Under the pieces are notes generated by a model. The model saw nothing but the letters and a program-made list of their open reading frames with translations. It ran no database searches and was not told the origin of the DNA. Of a stretch of DNA of 23,643 nucleotides, positions 14,481 to 21,732 are shown in pieces. Where the stretch lies: assembly GCA_021811205.1 (NCBI GenBank), contig JAJZPK010000008.1, positions 1 to 23,643 of the forward strand, given 5' to 3'. This stretch comes from Pseudomonadota bacterium (GTDB taxonomy: Bacteria > Pseudomonadota > Gammaproteobacteria > Burkholderiales > JABEVD01). The number at the start of each line of letters is the position of its first letter. Positions within the stretch are counted from its first letter, which is position 1. The position numbers and the translations under genes were made by a program.

Positions 14481-15443
14481 TCATGAAATCAGAACCTTGC
14501 CTTTTCCTGCCGTCAGGCGGGCTGCACGTACGGCCTCCCCTATTTCGGCATAGTCGAATCTGCCCGACACGGGAAGCAGCTCCGGGCACACTGAAAGCAT
14601 CGTCCACAATTCCTTTTGCGCAGCTTTCAGCCTTTCGTCCGGAATCCTTCCCAGCCATCCGTCTATGCCGAAGCCCTGCCATATCATGTTCCTCGACAGG
14701 ATCATCGAAGCCCTGAGGGTGATTTCCCTATCGTCGAGCAGACCATAGGATATAAGTTTCCCTCCAGGTTCCAGCGCATCAATCAGCGAAAGTATGTCGG
14801 GCCCGCCGACCGGATCGAGGATGGCATGGAATCGCCCCCCTTCGGATGCATCATTCACTGCCTCGGAAAGCAGGGGCCTCCAGGACAGGGGCTCGTCCTG
14901 CCGGGTTACTCGGTAGCCCTGATCTTCACGCGCGATCAGCACAACATCTATCCCCCGAGCTTTGGCAAGTTCGCTCAGGAGGCGCGCGACGGCCGAATGT
15001 CCGGCAGTCGCCAAAATGCGGGCAGGCCCAGCAAGGCCGCATTCCTCGAGAAGCCCCCATGCAGTGAGCGGATTGAGGGAAAACTGGCATGCGAGCTCGT
15101 CAGGAATGCCTTCCGGAACGGGGTAAATTCTTGAAATCGGGGCAAGCGCATATTCTGCCCATGCCCCAATGCTGCGGAAGGCGACGCGCATGCCGGGAGT
15201 AATCTGGCCTGCCGCAGCTTCCCCGCAATCAACCACCTTTCCCACCCCTTCGAATCCTGCAATCTGGGGGAAAACAGGCTTCTTCCTGTAGCGCCCCTCC
15301 ATGAAAAGGAAATCTGCCGGCTGAATCGGACTCGCCGAAACTTCAATCAGCACTTCCTCTTTTCCTGGGACCGGTCTCGGTATTGCACCGGACACGAGCA
15401 CTTCCTCTGCCCTTCCTGTCTTTTCGAAATAAATCGCCTTCAT
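14481..15443 (-). CDS. MDR-superfamily NAD(P)H oxidoreductase (quinone/enoyl reductase-like)
   Basis: A 320-residue medium-chain dehydrogenase/reductase of the zinc-free branch. The N-terminal GroES-like domain has ASPIQPADFLFMEGRYRKKP and AGFEGVGKVV. The Rossmann domain has ILATAGHSAVARLLSELAKARG, matching the MECR/quinone-reductase cofactor loop, then LDPVGGPDILSLIDALEPGG and a C-terminal AARLTAGKGKVLIS. The cysteine and histidine zinc ligands of alcohol dehydrogenases are not seen. The likely reaction is NADPH reduction of a quinone or enoyl compound; the substrate is unknown. The ATG at 15443 follows CGGGAGA; the longer frame reaching back over the divergent gene has no homology. It is divergent from an HxlR regulator, which probably controls it. 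Confidence 0.85.
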   Translation of the reverse strand: MKAIYFEKTGRAEEVLVSGAIPRPVPGKEEVLIEVSASPIQPADFLFMEGRYRKKPVFPQIAGFEGVGKVVDCGEAAAGQITPGMRVAFRSIGAWAEYALAPISRIYPVPEGIPDELACQFSLNPLTAWGLLEECGLAGPARILATAGHSAVARLLSELAKARGIDVVLIAREDQGYRVTRQDEPLSWRPLLSEAVNDASEGGRFHAILDPVGGPDILSLIDALEPGGKLISYGLLDDREITLRASMILSRNMIWQGFGIDGWLGRIPDERLKAAQKELWTMLSVCPELLPVSGRFDYAEIGEAVRAARLTAGKGKVLIS

Positions 15444-15503
15444 GTTCTCCCGCTTGTCGTGCATGAATCTTGGGAGTAATCTTATCCGAACTGTATCTTC
15501 CCC

Positions 15504-15535
15504 GTAAGAATGCACATTTCTGTGCTTACAGCACA
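15504..15535. promoter_or_regulatory. Candidate HxlR operator
   Basis: Alternating half-sites GCACA (15512-15516), TGTGC (15521-15525) and GCACA (15531-15535) create two overlapping palindromes. An outer GTAAG (15504-15508)/CTTAC (15525-15529) repeat is superimposed. It lies between the divergent oxidoreductase (15443) and HxlR (15558) starts, where an autoregulating HxlR dimer would bind. Confidence 0.55.
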
Positions 15536-15557
15536 TTTTGTATACCATGGAGATTTT

Positions 15558-15911
15558 GTGAAGCACGGGCGATACGACTGCAACATCGGCTGTCCGGTCG
15601 AGGCTGGACTCGAAGTCATCGGCGGAAAATGGAAAGGTGTCATTCTTTACAGGCTGATGGACGGCACGAAGCGGTTTAACGAACTGATGCGCCTGATGCC
15701 CGACGTCACGCAGCGCATGCTGACGCGGCAGCTCAGGGAACTCGAATCGGACGGAATAGTCCTCAGGAAGATCTATCCAGAAGTGCCGCCCAAGGTGGAA
15801 TATTCGCTGACCGAGTTCGGGCTGACGCTTGTTCCCGTCCTGAAAGTGATCCAGGCATGGGGAGCGGAACACATGACCAGAATCATCGAGACAAGAAAAC
15901 AGAGTACCTAG
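15558..15911 (+). CDS. HxlR-family winged-helix regulator
   Basis: A 117-residue HxlR (MarR-like) regulator. The family signature CPVEAGLEVIGGKWKGVILY occupies about residues 12-31, followed by RFNELMRLMPDVTQRMLTRQLRELE (recognition helix region) and the wing VEYSLTEFG. Cys8 and Cys12 lie in the N-terminal segment, where related quinone- and aldehyde-sensing members (YodB/HypR type) carry their sensor cysteine; redox sensing is inferred. The GTG at 15558 is preferred because GGAG lies five bases upstream and the protein then begins where relatives do; an ATG at 15510 lies inside the operator. It is divergent from the MDR oxidoreductase, a known type of pair. Its TAG stop shares CTAG with the convergent gene. 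Confidence 0.9.
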   Translation: MKHGRYDCNIGCPVEAGLEVIGGKWKGVILYRLMDGTKRFNELMRLMPDVTQRMLTRQLRELESDGIVLRKIYPEVPPKVEYSLTEFGLTLVPVLKVIQAWGAEHMTRIIETRKQST

Positions 15912-16921
15912 ACTTCCAGCGCTCTCGCCCTGAGCTGACCGCACGCCCCATCTATTTCCTGCCCCGCCGAATCCCTCACCTTCGCTACTATTCCCGCATT
16001 CTTCAGCATTCTTACGGCCTGAACGATTCTCCCCGAGGAAGGCCGATTGAAGCCCAGTCCTTCGGCGCTGTTGTATGGAATGAAATTCATGACGGCGTAT
16101 TTTCCTGAAAGCAGCCTGATCAGGTTTTCCATTTCCTCATGCCCGTCGTTGATCCCTTCCAGCAGCGTCCACTGGTACTGGATCGGATAATGCGTCAGCC
16201 GCGCATACCTTTCGGCGAGATCGACCAGCTCCTTTACTGGAATTCTGGGAGCCCTGGGCAGAAGCCCCGCCCTTCTTTCTTCATCCGCCGAATGCAGCGA
16301 CAATGCGAGCGCCGGCCTGACTCTCTCTTTGGGCAACCTTTCGAACACCCTGTAATCCCCGACCGTCGAGAAAACCAGGTTCTTGTGACCGACATCCCCA
16401 TGTGTGCCGAGAATATCGATCGCCTCCAGAACGTTCTCGAGATTGTGGGAAGGCTCACCCATTCCCATGAAAACGACTTTAGAAACCTTCCTCATTTTCC
16501 TGGCGAGAACGACCTGAGCGATGATTTCCATGCTGCCCAATTGCCTTTTCAGCCCATCCCTGCCGCTCATGCAGAAAACGCATCCTACTGCGCATCCGAT
16601 CTGGGTCGAGACGCAGAGTCCGCCCTTGGGCAGGAGAACGCTTTCGGCAAGCTGTCCATCGGCAAGCTCGACGAGCAATCTTCCCACTCCTTCCTCTGCA
16701 GGATGAAAAGCTTTCAGGTTCGCCAGCTTGTCGAGCTCGGATTCGATGGCATGAATATTTTCCCTGAAAAATTTCGGGAAAAAGTTTTCCGCAGCGCTCC
16801 TGGCATTATCGTATGAAGATGCCCTGCACCAGCTCCGCAAAAAGCGCTCCGCATGACAGGACTTGGCCCCGAGTTCGCCCAGGCGAACCTTGAGGCGTTC
16901 GAAGGATATGGTTCGATTCAA
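15908..16921 (-). CDS. RlmN/Cfr-like radical SAM RNA methyltransferase paralogue
   Basis: A radical SAM enzyme of the RlmN/Cfr family, which methylates adenosine in 23S rRNA (and tRNA for RlmN) by a two-cysteine mechanism. Seen: the CxxxCxxC cluster motif in GCAVGCVFCMSG, FMGMGEPSHNLENV, FSTVGDYRVFERLP, ALSLHSADEERRAGLLPRAP, and the C-terminal SAGQEIDGACGQLRAR holding the second catalytic-type Cys. The LLPRAP segment differs from the LVPIN of housekeeping RlmN, so this is a divergent paralogue of unverified target. A TTG at 16921 with AGGA eight bases upstream gives 337 residues and avoids overlap with the upstream gene. The frame stays open to ATG 17035 and also has GTG 16975. It probably follows the diguanylate cyclase gene in one transcript. 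Confidence 0.85.
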   Translation of the reverse strand: MNRTISFERLKVRLGELGAKSCHAERFLRSWCRASSYDNARSAAENFFPKFFRENIHAIESELDKLANLKAFHPAEEGVGRLLVELADGQLAESVLLPKGGLCVSTQIGCAVGCVFCMSGRDGLKRQLGSMEIIAQVVLARKMRKVSKVVFMGMGEPSHNLENVLEAIDILGTHGDVGHKNLVFSTVGDYRVFERLPKERVRPALALSLHSADEERRAGLLPRAPRIPVKELVDLAERYARLTHYPIQYQWTLLEGINDGHEEMENLIRLLSGKYAVMNFIPYNSAEGLGFNRPSSGRIVQAVRMLKNAGIVAKVRDSAGQEIDGACGQLRARALEV

Positions 16922-16967
16922 TGGATGATTCCTGATTGGGACTGCGCATTTTAACCCGGAATGGAAC

Positions 16968-18650
16968 TCATGCACCCTGGAGCGCAGTGCTCCTGACGCA
17001 GTTTCGACCGGAATGTTTTGCTGCATATAGGCCATTGTCCGCCTGCTTGAGCAATGCTTCCAGTGATTCGTCCGCTTCGCGAAGGCATGCCACGCCGATC
17101 GATACGGTGAAATGGATGATCTTGCCGGACTCGAGCCTCACCTGCGAATTCGATATCGTGCGCCTCAATCGCTCCGCTGCCTCGACAGCCTGGCTGATGT
17201 CGAGGCCCGGCAGGACCGCCGCGAATTCCTCCCCGCCCATGCGTCCGACGATGTCGATCTCCCTCATCGTCCTGGCACAGATCCTGCCCATTTCGGCGAG
17301 CACCGCATCTCCCGCGTCGTGTCCATAGGTGTCGTTGAAGGCCTTGAACTGGTCGATATCGATCATCAGAAAAGCAAGCTGGCTGCCGAAGCGACTGTTC
17401 CTCGAGAGTTCGTGCCTCGCCAGTTCGAGAAAATAGCGCCTGTTGTTGAGCCCCGTCAGAGCATCCATGCGCGCCTGCTGCTCGAGTCTCTTCTCGAGAA
17501 GCTTCCTTTCCGTGATGTCCATGAGGAGGCCGCGGCTGTATTGATAATTTCCGCTGTCGTCGTAAACGGCTGTTGCATTGACCAGTCCGACGAATGTACT
17601 GCCGTCCCTTCTGAGCATCTCGTATTCGAGGTTGCGCACGTATCCGGTTTTCATGAATTTCCTGAAATTGGCTTTAAGAGACGCTTGAAAGGAGGGCGAA
17701 ATGACATCCTTCCAGCCCTTTTTTCCGATCACCTCTTCCCGCCTATAGCCGAGCCAGGACAATTCCGTGTCGTTGATCCTCAGGAAAAGGCCATTCTGGT
17801 CGAGCGAATGGTAACCGCATGGCGCATTGTTGTAGAGATCCTCGATTTCCTCGGATGATTTGCGCATCTCGTCTTCGACATGCTTCAGTTCAGTGATGTC
17901 GTGCCAGACGGTCACCGTGCCGGTTATGGCTTCCTTTTCGAGCAGCGGCCTTGACGAAGTTTCGATGACCGCATGCGTTCCGTCGACCTTCGTGACGACA
18001 TATTGCATTCTGGCTTGCTCCCCTCTGAGCGCCCGCGGGGTCGGCTGGTCGCTCAGCACCAGGGGGAGACCGTCCAGGTGGCGGCAGAAAACCCTGTCGA
18101 TGATTTCCGCGAAATGGGTTCCGACCGGGTCGAACCCGTAATTCTTCCTGAAGGCCGAATTCGCCCTGCGCACGTTCATGTCGGGATCGTACAATAGGAC
18201 AATGTCTTCCTGGGATTCGAGGATCGCCTCGATCTCCGCAGCTTCGTGCGAAACCTTCTCAAGCAGCTCTTCCTGAAATTGAGCTGCCTGCCTGATTTCG
18301 CTGATATCCCTGATGGTCACAAGCGCCCTCGGCTCCCCGCTTTCATCCGCAAAAACGACCGATCTGAACTCACCGGGAAACCTCGAGCCGTCGCCGCGGA
18401 CATAGACAAGTTCCCCTCTCGTGCTTCCGGTGCGTTCGCGTTCTTCGAGGAATCTTGCAATACCGGCAGAATCCGAATCGACCAGTCCTGTCCGGCCTAA
18501 TCTGCATAGCTCTTCTTCCGTGCGCAGGAACAGCCGGCAGGCTGCCGGATTGGCCGCCAGAACGCTCCCGTCCAGCCCTGCGAGCAGAACCGCGTCCATG
18601 CTGTGCTCGTAGACGGAACGATAAAATTCATCGCTGTGTTCTAGAACCAT
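16968..18650 (-). CDS. Diguanylate cyclase with three PAS domains
   Basis: A 560-residue signalling protein making c-di-GMP from two GTP. There are three PAS domains: about 7-118 (FYRSVYEHSMDAVLLAGLDG), 135-255 (ESQEDIVLLYDPDMNVRRAN) and 268-382 (YNNAPCGYHSLDQNGLFLRI). Each ends in an (R)DI(S/T)E-type linker. The GGDEF domain (about 393-550) has DALTGLNNRR, the catalytic loop GGEEF at 472-476, and the inhibitory RxxD site (REID, 463-466) five residues before it, so an active, product-inhibited enzyme is predicted. There are no membrane helices, so it is cytosolic, sensing through PAS ligands or redox. The ATG at 18650 lacks a clear Shine-Dalgarno. It is divergent from hslO, and the RlmN-like gene follows it. 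Confidence 0.95.
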   Translation of the reverse strand: MVLEHSDEFYRSVYEHSMDAVLLAGLDGSVLAANPAACRLFLRTEEELCRLGRTGLVDSDSAGIARFLEERERTGSTRGELVYVRGDGSRFPGEFRSVVFADESGEPRALVTIRDISEIRQAAQFQEELLEKVSHEAAEIEAILESQEDIVLLYDPDMNVRRANSAFRKNYGFDPVGTHFAEIIDRVFCRHLDGLPLVLSDQPTPRALRGEQARMQYVVTKVDGTHAVIETSSRPLLEKEAITGTVTVWHDITELKHVEDEMRKSSEEIEDLYNNAPCGYHSLDQNGLFLRINDTELSWLGYRREEVIGKKGWKDVISPSFQASLKANFRKFMKTGYVRNLEYEMLRRDGSTFVGLVNATAVYDDSGNYQYSRGLLMDITERKLLEKRLEQQARMDALTGLNNRRYFLELARHELSRNSRFGSQLAFLMIDIDQFKAFNDTYGHDAGDAVLAEMGRICARTMREIDIVGRMGGEEFAAVLPGLDISQAVEAAERLRRTISNSQVRLESGKIIHFTVSIGVACLREADESLEALLKQADNGLYAAKHSGRNCVRSTALQGA

Positions 18651-18743
18651 GTCAGTTTAGAAATGCGATTGCCATTGGTATCTAATCCAGCATAGACGGA
18701 AATCCAGAAATGACCCTGAAGGGTTGTGCTATCATTTCTCGCA

Positions 18744-19616
18744 ATGACGGCCGAACACGATTCCCTGCAGCGATTCCTTTTCGAAAACGCACCCATACGC
18801 GGCGAAAGAGTTCATCTCGACGCAAGCCAGGTGAGTGCCCTCGAGCATCACAACTATCCGCCGGCTTTGCGAAGGATCATGGGCGAGCTTTGTGCGGCCG
18901 CGGTCCTGCTTGCGGCCACCCTCAAGCTCGAAGGCTCGCTCGCTCTCCAGATCCAGGGAAACGGGCCGGTCAGACTGCTTGTCGTCGAATGCAGCGGTGA
19001 GCTTGCACTCAGAGCCACGGCGAAATGGGAAGGCGAAATAAGCGGCGGTCTCCAGGATATCGTCGGAGAGGGGCGATTCGCCATCACCCTCGACCAGAAG
19101 AACGGACAAACCTACCAGGGCATCGTGGAACTCGAGGGGGCAAGCGTCGCCGAAATCCTTCAGAACTACATGACCCGCTCGGAGCAGCTCGAGACGAGGC
19201 TGTGGCTTTCCTCAGACGGAAACTCCTCTTCGGGCCTGCTCCTTCAGATGCTGCCTGAAGAGGAGTCAATCGACCCTGACGCATGGAACCGGGTCAACCA
19301 TCTTGCCTCGACATTGAAAGGTGATGAGCTTGCCGGGCTCTCCACGAGGGAAATCCTGCGCAGGCTTTTCCACGAAGAGGACCTGCGAATTTTCGATGCT
19401 CAGCCGGTCTACTTCAGATGCACATGCTCGCGCGAAAAGGTGGCAAACATGCTGAAGGTGCTCGGAGCCGAAGAAGTTTCTGACATCCTGGCCGAGCGCG
19501 GGAGCATCGAGGTGCACTGCGAATTCTGCAACAGAAGGTACGAATTCGATGCCGTCGATGCGGCGCAGCTCTTCACCGAAGGGTTTCCAGGCGCCCCGAA
19601 CAGGAGCCGGCACTGA
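18744..19616 (+). CDS. hslO: Redox-regulated chaperone Hsp33
   Basis: Hsp33 is a cytosolic holdase activated when oxidation releases its zinc and forms disulfides. The product has 290 residues. The N-terminal part has HYPPAL-like HNYPPALRRIMGELCAAAVLLAATLK, here in two stretches, followed by GPVRLLVVECSG, the family's typical core. The redox switch is intact: Cys226 and Cys228 (CTC) plus Cys259 and Cys262 (CEFC), all four zinc ligands. The ATG at 18744 (MTAEHDSLQRF) matches the family start; an ATG at 18726 would add six unsupported residues. No Shine-Dalgarno is visible, and a TATCAT hexamer (18730-18735) lies close to the start. It is divergent from the triple-PAS cyclase and followed by a second, broken cyclase gene. 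Confidence 0.96.
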   Translation: MTAEHDSLQRFLFENAPIRGERVHLDASQVSALEHHNYPPALRRIMGELCAAAVLLAATLKLEGSLALQIQGNGPVRLLVVECSGELALRATAKWEGEISGGLQDIVGEGRFAITLDQKNGQTYQGIVELEGASVAEILQNYMTRSEQLETRLWLSSDGNSSSGLLLQMLPEEESIDPDAWNRVNHLASTLKGDELAGLSTREILRRLFHEEDLRIFDAQPVYFRCTCSREKVANMLKVLGAEEVSDILAERGSIEVHCEFCNRRYEFDAVDAAQLFTEGFPGAPNRSRH

Positions 19617-19652
19617 ATTGACAGTGGCTGAGACGGCGCAACGCCTTCATTC

Positions 19653-20791
19653 ATGACTGCAATGCACCCGATCACCCTCAGTTTCACGGACGGCGAAATG
19701 GAAGCTGCCTACATTTCCTCCTCGTTGGCGCGCGATCGGGCTCAGGGAAGAACCGCCATCATCGTCGGGGTGTTCGTTTATCTCATCTATGGCCTTCTGG
19801 ACACCCTGTTTGTCCCTGTGGCCGAAAGATCGGCGATCTGGACGATCAGGCTTTGCGCGCTGAACGTTCCGCTCTTCGTTTATCTCGCCAGCTATACGCG
19901 CCATTTCGAGAAATACCGCCACGCTCTGCTCGCAAGCGTAGGCCTTGCCGCCGGCATCGGATTGATCAGCATGCTTTCCATCCTGACGGTGCAAAGCGCA
20001 GTCAACTTCTATCCGGGCCTGGTGCTCGCACCTTCTATACGTACAACTTCATCGGCACCCGCTTCATCTATGCGCTCTGCGTCGATTTGTCGCTTCTCAT
20101 CGCTTACAACATCGTGTTCGGCGTCTTCCAGCACTATCCGTCCATGGTGCTCGCCAGCCACGACTTTTTCATCATATCGGCCAACCTGATAGGCGGGATT
20201 GCCGGGTACCTGAGCGAACAACAGCGGCGCCTTCTTTTCCTGCGCGAGCACGAGGTTGACGAGGAGCGCCGCCTGCATCTTGTCCGCTCTCTCCATGATC
20301 CGCTGACCGGTCTCCCGAACCGGGCGCTGCTCTACGACAGGCTCGACACCGCGCTGGCTTCAGCTCAGCGCGAAGGAGACACCTATTGCGCCCTGTTCAT
20401 CGACCTGGATGGATTCAAGCAGGTGAATGACGATCTGGGGCATGAAATGGGAGACCGCGTACTGAGCACAATCGCCCTCCGCCTGAGGCAGGCAATGCGG
20501 GAATCGGACACGATAGCAAGACTCGGAGGGGACGAATTCTTTGCAATAGCTCGAGGAATAAAAAGCGAGGCAGACGCAATGGCGCTCGGCGACAAGCTCA
20601 TCTCCGCCATCAGCGAGCCGATGCAGGAATTGCCCGGACGGATGGGCGCAAGTATCGGCATCTGCATTTTTCCATACCCGGGCATGACGGCAGTTGACAT
20701 CATTCGCCGCGCGGATCAGGCGATGTACAGGGCAAAGCTAGGCGGCAAGAACGCCTGCCTTTTGGCATCCTTCGATCCGGAAGAACTCTGA
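19653..20791 (+). pseudogene. Membrane GGDEF diguanylate cyclase broken by a frameshift
   Basis: Two overlapping frames together make one MASE-like membrane sensor plus GGDEF protein. The first frame, from ATG 19653, carries membrane helices (IIVGVFVYLIYGLLDTLF, LCALNVPLFVYLASY, LLASVGLAAGIGLISML) and loses sense after NFYPGLVLA near 20030. The frame one base back resumes with FYTYNFIGTRFIYALCVDLS and another helix. The cytosolic domain follows, with HDPLTGLPNRALLYDRL, RxxD (RESD) and an intact GGDEF loop in ARLGGDEFFAI. Restoring one missing base at about 20028-20034 would join them at about 380 residues. As it stands the cyclase domain is cut off from its sensor, unless it is internally translated. 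Real mutation or sequencing error cannot be told apart here. Confidence 0.85.
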
Positions 20792-20798
20792 CCTTGCG

Positions 20799-21206
20799 CT
20801 AGACGTAGCGCGCTTCCTTCACCAGGGGGCGATTTTCCGCGCCCCATTGCGAAATGCCGCCGGCGAGACTGTAGACTTCAGAAAAGCCCATCTGCTTCAG
20901 GGTTGCGGCGGCCATGGCAGAGCGCCCTCCGGTCGCGCAATAGATCGCTATCGCGCGCCCCCTTGCATCGGCGAGCTGGGGAACATGCTTCGGATAGGCG
21001 GGATCGGCTGCAGCCTCGAGTATGCCCCGAGGCACGAGCAGCGCGCCTTCCAGATGCCCCTGTTCGTGCTCGCTCGATTCGCGCACGTCAAGTATCAAAA
21101 GATCGCGCTCCTTGCGCATCGCATCGAGCTGCGCGCAGTCGATTTCGGAAATCTGGGATTTCGCAGCCCTGACGAAATCCATGAGGCCCATGGTTTTCTG
21201 GTTCAT
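20799..21206 (-). CDS. Single-domain rhodanese-like protein
   Basis: A 135-residue rhodanese domain, possibly a sulfurtransferase that carries a persulfide on its active-site cysteine. Seen: LLILDVRESSEHEQGHLEGALLVPR, here a continuous CH2-type opening, then the active loop CATGGRS with Cys90, and the closing VYSLAGGISQWG. The loop of six residues after Cys fits a thiosulfate-type rhodanese. The ATG at 21206 is chosen because GAGGGGAAG lies just upstream and the protein then begins MNQKTMGLMDFV; a longer frame to 21311 has no homology. No signal peptide, so cytosolic. It is convergent with the broken cyclase gene and divergent from the small membrane peptide; the substrate is unknown. Confidence 0.9.
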   Translation of the reverse strand: MNQKTMGLMDFVRAAKSQISEIDCAQLDAMRKERDLLILDVRESSEHEQGHLEGALLVPRGILEAAADPAYPKHVPQLADARGRAIAIYCATGGRSAMAAATLKQMGFSEVYSLAGGISQWGAENRPLVKEARYV

Positions 21207-21499
21207 TTCTTCCCCTCTGAGTCGATCAATTCCGGGGATGATATCACACCGGATTGCTCTTTCCGGGTGCGCAACAGGACGCATATTCACTGTCCGGGTG
21301 CATGGCAGCACGCCAAAAATACAAACATACTCTTATATATCATACGGTTGAAAAATCGCATCGGCTGGCATGCATATTGCGATAGGTAAATTGCAGCAAT
21401 GCTTCAACGGTTCATCAGTTTCTCCCAATAAAATTGCAACATTAGACGGTTACAGTAGGCGCATTCAAATAACGCATGCAACGGATGAAAGGAGCAATC
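21207..21499. other. Intergenic region between rhodanese and small peptide genes
   Basis: Nearly 300 bases between divergent genes. It is AT-rich in the middle (CTTATATATCATACG near 21332), which may hold -10 elements for either direction, but no convincing -35 partners, repeats or RNA structures were seen. Confidence 0.35.
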
Positions 21500-21673
21500 A
21501 TGGCAACCTTCTTCGATTTCTATATCGCATGGTGCGCAGTTCTTTTTGGCATCATCGCCATAGAAGAACTTTCGACCAGGAAGCGCATCGAAACGAGCGA
21601 GAAGCACAGCAAATTCCTTCCCGGATTCTCGGGCGGTCTTTACGGACGGATTACCCACCCCAAGGACGCCTGA
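21500..21673 (+). CDS. 57-residue single-pass membrane peptide, function unknown
   Basis: A short gene supported by a strong ribosome binding site, AAAGGAG six bases before the ATG at 21500, and by a sensible product. An N-terminal hydrophobic helix (FYIAWCAVLFGIIAIEEL, about residues 6-23) is followed by a polar, basic segment STRKRIETSEKHSKFLPG and ends in GGLYGRITHPKDA. The positively charged tail suggests it faces the cytoplasm. I do not recognise the family. The nearest downstream gene, a fumarylacetoacetate hydrolase family enzyme, starts about 60 bases later on the same strand. Confidence 0.65.
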   Translation: MATFFDFYIAWCAVLFGIIAIEELSTRKRIETSEKHSKFLPGFSGGLYGRITHPKDA

Positions 21674-21732
21674 AGCAAGACCTTCTCTCAGGCCGGATAG
21701 GGGAGTCGACGCACAAGGTGTAGAATGGTCTC

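Noticed and set aside
14481..15944. Oxidoreductase extended to 15944
   Set aside because: The extra 167 residues are antisense to the HxlR gene and cross the operator spacer; the MDR domain starts at 15443.
20015..20040. Programmed ribosomal frameshift in the membrane diguanylate cyclase gene
   Set aside because: No slippery heptamer of the X XXY YYZ type or downstream stem is seen at the break; a simple one-base deletion explains it better.
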